Assembly (NCBI GenBank): GCA_016281935.1 | Contig: JAEEJN010000039.1 | Location: 1 to 35,105 of the forward strand | Source of the DNA: Bacillota bacterium | GTDB lineage: Bacteria; Bacillota; Clostridia; Christensenellales; UMGS416 | Reading direction: 5' to 3' | DNA length: 35,105 bases | Shown: positions 31,574 through 35,105 of the stretch, one piece after another | Layout: every line of letters begins with the position of its first letter | Numbering within the stretch: the stretch's first letter is position 1 | The notes under the pieces: model-generated | What the model saw: the letters and a program-made list of their open reading frames with translations, nothing else | What the model was told of the DNA's origin: nothing | The model's database searches: none | Translations under genes and position numbers: made by a program

Positions 31574-32425
31574 ATGATGAACATGGATCCCGAAACCCGT
31601 GAACTGCCGCCTGAGGATTATGTAGAGCCCAGATGTGTCCTTTGTGGCGAACCGTTTGGTGCTGAACCCGAAATAAGGGCTGTTCCTCAGGAACGGATTA
31701 TACGGAAGATGGATGAGTATATGAGCCGGCGGGACTATGCCGGAGCAGAGCGTCATCTGCTCTACTGGCTGGAAGAGGCCAGACTCGGCCATGATCTCCG
31801 CGGTGAGCTTTTGCTGAACAATGAGCTTGTGGGCCATTATCGCAAAATCGGGGACAAGTCCAAAGCGTTTTCTCATGCCGCGGAAGCGCTTCATCTTCTG
31901 GACATCATGGATTTCGGAGGAACGATTTCTGCCGGTACGACATACATCAATGCCGCAACGGCCTATCAGGCTTTCGGGGAGACTGAGGCGGCCTTGCCTC
32001 TCTTCCTGAAAGCCAGGGAAGTGTATGAGAACAGCCCCGGTACGCAGCCGCAGCTGCTCGGAGGTCTGTACAACAATATGGCGCTCGCATGTGCCTCAAT
32101 GAGACGCTTTGATGAAGCATATGATCTGTATGACCGTGCAATGGAAGCTATGTCTCATGTTGAATGCGGGCAGTGGGAACAAGCCATCACTTGTCTGAAC
32201 CGCGCCAATGCGGTGGAAGCTGAATTCGGAATGGAGAGAGGAGAGAACCGTATCTTTGATCTTCTTGACCAAGCTTACGATCTCCTTGATACCCGGGGGC
32301 TTCCTCGGAACGGGTATTATGCATTTGTGTGTGAGAAGTGTGCGCCGACCTTTTCCTATTATGGATATTTCCAGGCCGCAAGGACACTGAAGGAACGATC
32401 GGAGGCCATTTATGCGGGGACTTGA
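31574..32425 (+). CDS. TPR-repeat protein with terminal Cys pairs
   Basis: 283 residues. The central part (residues about 45-240) is a run of tetratricopeptide-type helix pairs, for example YINAATAYQAFGETEAALPLFLKA and YNNMALACASMRRFDEAYDLYDRAM, a protein-interaction scaffold. An N-terminal CVLCGEPFG and a C-terminal CEKCAPTF each supply a Cys pair, which together could bind zinc; this is inference. Two ATG codons are adjacent at the start (31574 and 31577). It overlaps the DUF4037 gene by 14 bases, so the two products probably work together. No function assigned. Confidence 0.8.
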   Translation: MMNMDPETRELPPEDYVEPRCVLCGEPFGAEPEIRAVPQERIIRKMDEYMSRRDYAGAERHLLYWLEEARLGHDLRGELLLNNELVGHYRKIGDKSKAFSHAAEALHLLDIMDFGGTISAGTTYINAATAYQAFGETEAALPLFLKAREVYENSPGTQPQLLGGLYNNMALACASMRRFDEAYDLYDRAMEAMSHVECGQWEQAITCLNRANAVEAEFGMERGENRIFDLLDQAYDLLDTRGLPRNGYYAFVCEKCAPTFSYYGYFQAARTLKERSEAIYAGT

Positions 32426-33353
32426 GATTTCCCGTGCTTATTTTGAAACATATGGGCGTCCAATGCTGGATTCTGATTTTCCGGATCTCCTGCCGTATCT
32501 TGCGGCAGGGTTTTTCGGTGCCGGGTCAGAATGCTTCGGCTACGACGATGAAGTGTCCCGTGACCATGATTTTGAACCGGGATTTTGTCTGTTTCTGCCC
32601 GGAGAAGATGTAGTGGACAGACGAAGAGCCTTCCTTCTGGAGCGGGCGTATTCCCGGCTTCCGCGAGAGTTTATGGGCCTGAAGCGGAGCCTTATGGCTC
32701 CTGTGGGAGGTGCGAGAAGGGGCGTCTTGAGAACCGGTGAGTTTTTTGCTGAAAAAACAGGTTCCGGTACAGGAAAGCTTACTCCTTTGCAATGGCTCGC
32801 GGTTCCCGAACAAGCTTTAGCGGAAAGCGTGAACGGAGAGGTGTTTTTTGATCATCTCGGAGAGGTCAGCAGGATCCGCGCATGCCTTTCAGCCTATCCG
32901 GAAGACATACGTCGAAAAAAACTGGCCGGAGCGCTTCTGCTCATGGCTCAGTCAGGACAGTACAATTATGCCCGGTGTCTTGCACACGGAGAGGAAGCAG
33001 CAGCGCAACTGGCTGTATGCGAGTTTGTGCAGGTGGCCATGCATGCGGTCTTTCTCATCAACGGCAAATATATGCCTTATTACAAATGGGCATTTCGGGC
33101 GATGAGGACCTTGCCTGAGCTTTCGATCGAAGCTGAATTGCTTGAATATCTGCTGACTACCGGTAACGATGAAGAGACTGCGGAAGAAAAGGGAAGGGTC
33201 ATCGAGGGAATCGTAGCAGATGTGATAGATGTTCTGGTCGACAGGAAACTGACTCATGCAAACTGCGGCGATCTGGAAAAACACGCGTATTCCGTCAATG
33301 ATGGAATAGAGGATCCGGAGATTCGGAATCTGCATATTCTCGCAGGCGTTTAA
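32412..33353 (+). CDS. DUF4037 nucleotidyltransferase-like protein
   Basis: 313 residues. The N-terminal part matches DUF4037: LAAGFFGAGSECFGYDDEVSRDHDFEPGFCLFL at residues about 34-67. GSE-x-G-DDE-S-DHD resembles the GS-x(n)-D-x-D core of nucleotidyltransferases (the DNA polymerase beta fold). The C-terminal half is helical. The start at 32412 has GGAGG 6 bases upstream, inside the TPR gene. What it modifies is unknown; the overlapping TPR gene suggests a dedicated partner. The next gene, nrdG, starts 11 bases after it, so the three may be co-transcribed. Confidence 0.82.
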   Translation: MRGLEISRAYFETYGRPMLDSDFPDLLPYLAAGFFGAGSECFGYDDEVSRDHDFEPGFCLFLPGEDVVDRRRAFLLERAYSRLPREFMGLKRSLMAPVGGARRGVLRTGEFFAEKTGSGTGKLTPLQWLAVPEQALAESVNGEVFFDHLGEVSRIRACLSAYPEDIRRKKLAGALLLMAQSGQYNYARCLAHGEEAAAQLAVCEFVQVAMHAVFLINGKYMPYYKWAFRAMRTLPELSIEAELLEYLLTTGNDEETAEEKGRVIEGIVADVIDVLVDRKLTHANCGDLEKHAYSVNDGIEDPEIRNLHILAGV

Positions 33354-33364
33354 TGGAGGACATT

Positions 33365-34060
33365 ATGAAAATCCACGGACTGCAAAAGATGACGCTTTTG
33401 GATTTCCCCGGGAAAGTTGCTTGTACGGTTTTCCTCGGCGGGTGCGATTACCGCTGCCCTTTCTGTCATAATTATGAACTCGTGGACGGCAGTGCTCCTC
33501 CTGTCATGGATGACACAGAGCTTCTGGCCTTTCTCGAGAAGAGAACAGGCCTGCTGGACGGCGTTGCATTTACCGGCGGAGAACCTTGTCTGCATCCCGG
33601 CTTGCCGGGTCTGATTAGAAAGATCCGAGAGCTTGGGTTCGCCGTAAAGCTGGATACCAATGGATGTCATCCTGATATGCTGGCTCATCTCCTTGAGGAA
33701 AGACTCATTGATTATACGGCCATGGATATCAAAAACAGCCCTGGCAAGTATGCTGTGACGGTGGGCCTTGAATCTATTGATCTGACACCTGTGATGGAAT
33801 CTGTCCGTATACTGAAGCAGGGGACTGCGGATTTTGAATTCCGTACGACGGTCGTTGCAGAATTCCACACGGAGAAAGATTTTGAGGAGATGGGTCCGAT
33901 CCTTGCAGGAGCACCTCGCTATTTCCTTCAGAAATTTACGGACAGGGATTCGGTCCCTTTCGGTAATCTTCATGCTCCGACCAACGGGGAGATGAGACGG
34001 TATCTGGAGATCGCACAGCAGTTTGTGCCATCTGCGGAACTTAGGGGGGTAGACCTCTGA
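33365..34060 (+). CDS. nrdG: anaerobic ribonucleoside-triphosphate reductase activating protein
   Basis: 231 residues, a radical-SAM enzyme that makes the glycyl radical on NrdD. The cluster motif is CDYRCPFCHN (CxxxCxxC, residues about 27-36); GGEPCLHPGLPGLI near residue 62 is the SAM-binding GGE segment; KLDTNG near residue 96 and YTAMDIKNSPGKY follow. The frame could start at 33353, but GGAGG lies inside that extension and 5 bases before the ATG at 33365. It is upstream of nrdD; the usual order is the reverse, and a separate promoter lies between them. Confidence 0.93.
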   Translation: MKIHGLQKMTLLDFPGKVACTVFLGGCDYRCPFCHNYELVDGSAPPVMDDTELLAFLEKRTGLLDGVAFTGGEPCLHPGLPGLIRKIRELGFAVKLDTNGCHPDMLAHLLEERLIDYTAMDIKNSPGKYAVTVGLESIDLTPVMESVRILKQGTADFEFRTTVVAEFHTEKDFEEMGPILAGAPRYFLQKFTDRDSVPFGNLHAPTNGEMRRYLEIAQQFVPSAELRGVDL

Positions 34061-34108
34061 CCACAATATGTGGTAGATGCACAAGAAAATTCGTTCTACA
34101 TATTGACA
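34061..34108 (+). promoter_or_regulatory. pair of NrdR-box-like operators
   Basis: Box 1 at 34061-34076 centres on CAATATGTGG; box 2 at 34093-34108 centres on CTACATATTG. Against the known NrdR core (CwAtATaTwG) they match 8 and 9 of 10 positions. They are 32 bp apart, about three helical turns, the usual spacing for NrdR, and box 2 overlaps the -35 hexamer of the nrdD promoter. Confidence 0.75.
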
Positions 34109-34131
34109 GACGCTCACTAATGCGATAGGAT
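34103..34131 (+). promoter_or_regulatory. promoter of nrdD
   Basis: TTGACA (34103-34108), 17-bp spacer, TAGGAT (34126-34131). It lies 70 bases before the nrdD start and overlaps NrdR box 2. Confidence 0.82.
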
Positions 34132-34200
34132 ATCCTTGTACAGAATCGGCCAATGCGGATCGGTCCGCAGTGCTGTAAATCTATCGTGAGGTGAGCTTTT

Positions 34201-35105
34201 ATGTACCAGGTCGTCAAGAGAGACGGAAACATCGTAGAATTTGACATTTCCAAAATCAGCAAGGCCATTACCAAGGCTTTTGTTGCACTGAAAAAGGAAT
34301 ACCATCCCAACGTGATCGATCTGATCGCCCTTCGGGTGACGTCGGATTTTGAAGAGAAGATCCATGACGGCAAGATCACCGTGGAAGACATTCAGGACTC
34401 TGTCGAAAAGGTCCTGTCCGAAGCGGGTTATTCGGATGTCGCAAAAGCCTATATCCTGTATCGCCGTCAGCGCGAAAAGGTTCGCAATATCAATTCGGCC
34501 CTGCTCAATTACAAGGATCTTGTAGACAACTATCTGAAGATCTCCGATTGGCGAGTCAAAGAGAATTCTACCGTGACCTATTCTGTAGGCGGCCTGATCC
34601 TTTCCAATTCCGGTGCTATCACTGCGAACTACTGGCTGAGCGAAGTCTATGACGACGAGATCGCAGAAGCTCATCGCAGTGCTGCTATCCACCTCCATGA
34701 TCTGTCCATGCTCACCGGTTACTGCGCAGGCTGGAGCCTGAAGCAGTTGATCCAGGAAGGCCTCGGAGGGGTCCCCGGAAAGATCACCTCTTCTCCTGCA
34801 AATCATCTTTCCACGCTCTGCAACCAGATGGTCAATTTCCTGGGCATCATGCAGAACGAGTGGGCCGGTGCACAAGCTTTCTCCTCCTTTGATACATATC
34901 TTGCTCCCTTCGTCAAGGTCGACAATCTGAGCCAGAAGGAGGTCAAGCAGTGCATCCAGTCCTTCGTTTACGGTGTCAATACGCCCAGCCGCTGGGGAAC
35001 ACAGGCGCCTTTCTCCAACATCACTCTGGATTGGACCGTACCGAACGATCTGAAAAACCTGCCTGCGATTATCGGCGGCAGGGAGATGGATTTCACCTAC
35101 GGCGA
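34201..35105 (+). CDS. nrdD: anaerobic ribonucleoside-triphosphate reductase, N-terminal part (cut by window end)
   Basis: The first 301 residues. Residues 1-90 are the ATP-cone regulatory domain (YQVVKRDGNIVEFDISKISKAI...YILYRRQREKVR), which senses dATP/ATP. The glycyl-radical reductase body then begins (NSTVTYSVGGLI, AAIHLHDLSMLTGYCAGWSLKQL, SFVYGVNTPSRWGTQAPFSNI). The catalytic C-terminus and radical Gly lie beyond the window. It reduces ribonucleoside triphosphates to deoxy forms without oxygen. GAGGTGAG lies upstream of the ATG. Regulated by the NrdR-like boxes and its own promoter. Confidence 0.95.
   Translation, partial: MYQVVKRDGNIVEFDISKISKAITKAFVALKKEYHPNVIDLIALRVTSDFEEKIHDGKITVEDIQDSVEKVLSEAGYSDVAKAYILYRRQREKVRNINSALLNYKDLVDNYLKISDWRVKENSTVTYSVGGLILSNSGAITANYWLSEVYDDEIAEAHRSAAIHLHDLSMLTGYCAGWSLKQLIQEGLGGVPGKITSSPANHLSTLCNQMVNFLGIMQNEWAGAQAFSSFDTYLAPFVKVDNLSQKEVKQCIQSFVYGVNTPSRWGTQAPFSNITLDWTVPNDLKNLPAIIGGREMDFTYG

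Overview
The window reads as chromosome of an anaerobic, low-oxygen-adapted member of the Bacillota (Firmicutes). The evidence is a class III (NrdD/NrdG) anaerobic ribonucleotide reductase, a pyrophosphate-type phosphofructokinase, a proline T-box riboswitch, a Firmicutes-style SRP RNA, FeoA-FeoB iron uptake, strong GGAGG ribosome sites and consensus sigma-A promoters. Moderate GC and the gene set fit Erysipelotrichia or Clostridia, but I cannot place it more precisely. No phage, IS element, CRISPR array or plasmid function was seen; it looks like ordinary core and housekeeping sequence containing several poorly characterised gene modules.

Layout. 1-1.3 kb: end of an alpha/beta hydrolase, a Nudix hydrolase and a DUF1835-like protein on the plus strand. 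1.3-5.4 kb (minus): a MoaF-like protein, then a three-gene flavoprotein operon (GlpO-like oxidase with a BFD-type iron-sulphur tail, an FAD/NAD oxidoreductase and a DUF1667 protein) with its own promoter and terminator. 5.4-9.6 kb (plus): a polar amino acid ABC transporter driven by a fully consensus promoter inside a field of short inverted repeats, then an AbgB-like M20 amidohydrolase. 9.6-13.0 kb: fused FeoAB, the FeoB-associated Cys-rich peptide and a HAD phosphatase. 13.1 kb: tRNA-Arg(ACG) on the minus strand.

13.25-18.3 kb is the most unusual part: DUF3842, a long leader with an intrinsic terminator, then larB, larC (with 25 His in a 48-residue stretch), a duplicated DUF1538 membrane protein and two P-II family proteins, tightly packed or overlapping. 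This looks like a nickel-pincer-cofactor module joined to a P-II-controlled transporter. 18.3-21.9 kb: a stand-alone E2/CAT-fold protein whose HxxxDG motif is lost, class II fructose-bisphosphate aldolase, and a divergent PPi-phosphofructokinase with back-to-back promoters. 21.9-25.6 kb: P1-family peptidase, acpS, nnrD and a MATE exporter. 25.6-26.2 kb: a minus-strand FMN reductase.

26.4-29.7 kb: the SRP RNA gene (ffs) with a near-consensus promoter, followed within about 30 bases by a proline T-box leader (specifier CCC), proS and an overlapping FGGY sugar kinase. 29.8-33.4 kb: a small lipoprotein-like gene, an SDR epimerase, a TPR protein and a DUF4037 nucleotidyltransferase-like protein. 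33.4-35.1 kb: nrdG, then nrdD (cut by the window end), with a promoter overlapped by two NrdR-box-like sites 32 bp apart.

Many start codons were moved inward from the longest reading frame because a GGAGG-type site sits just upstream of an internal ATG; each case is stated in its entry.
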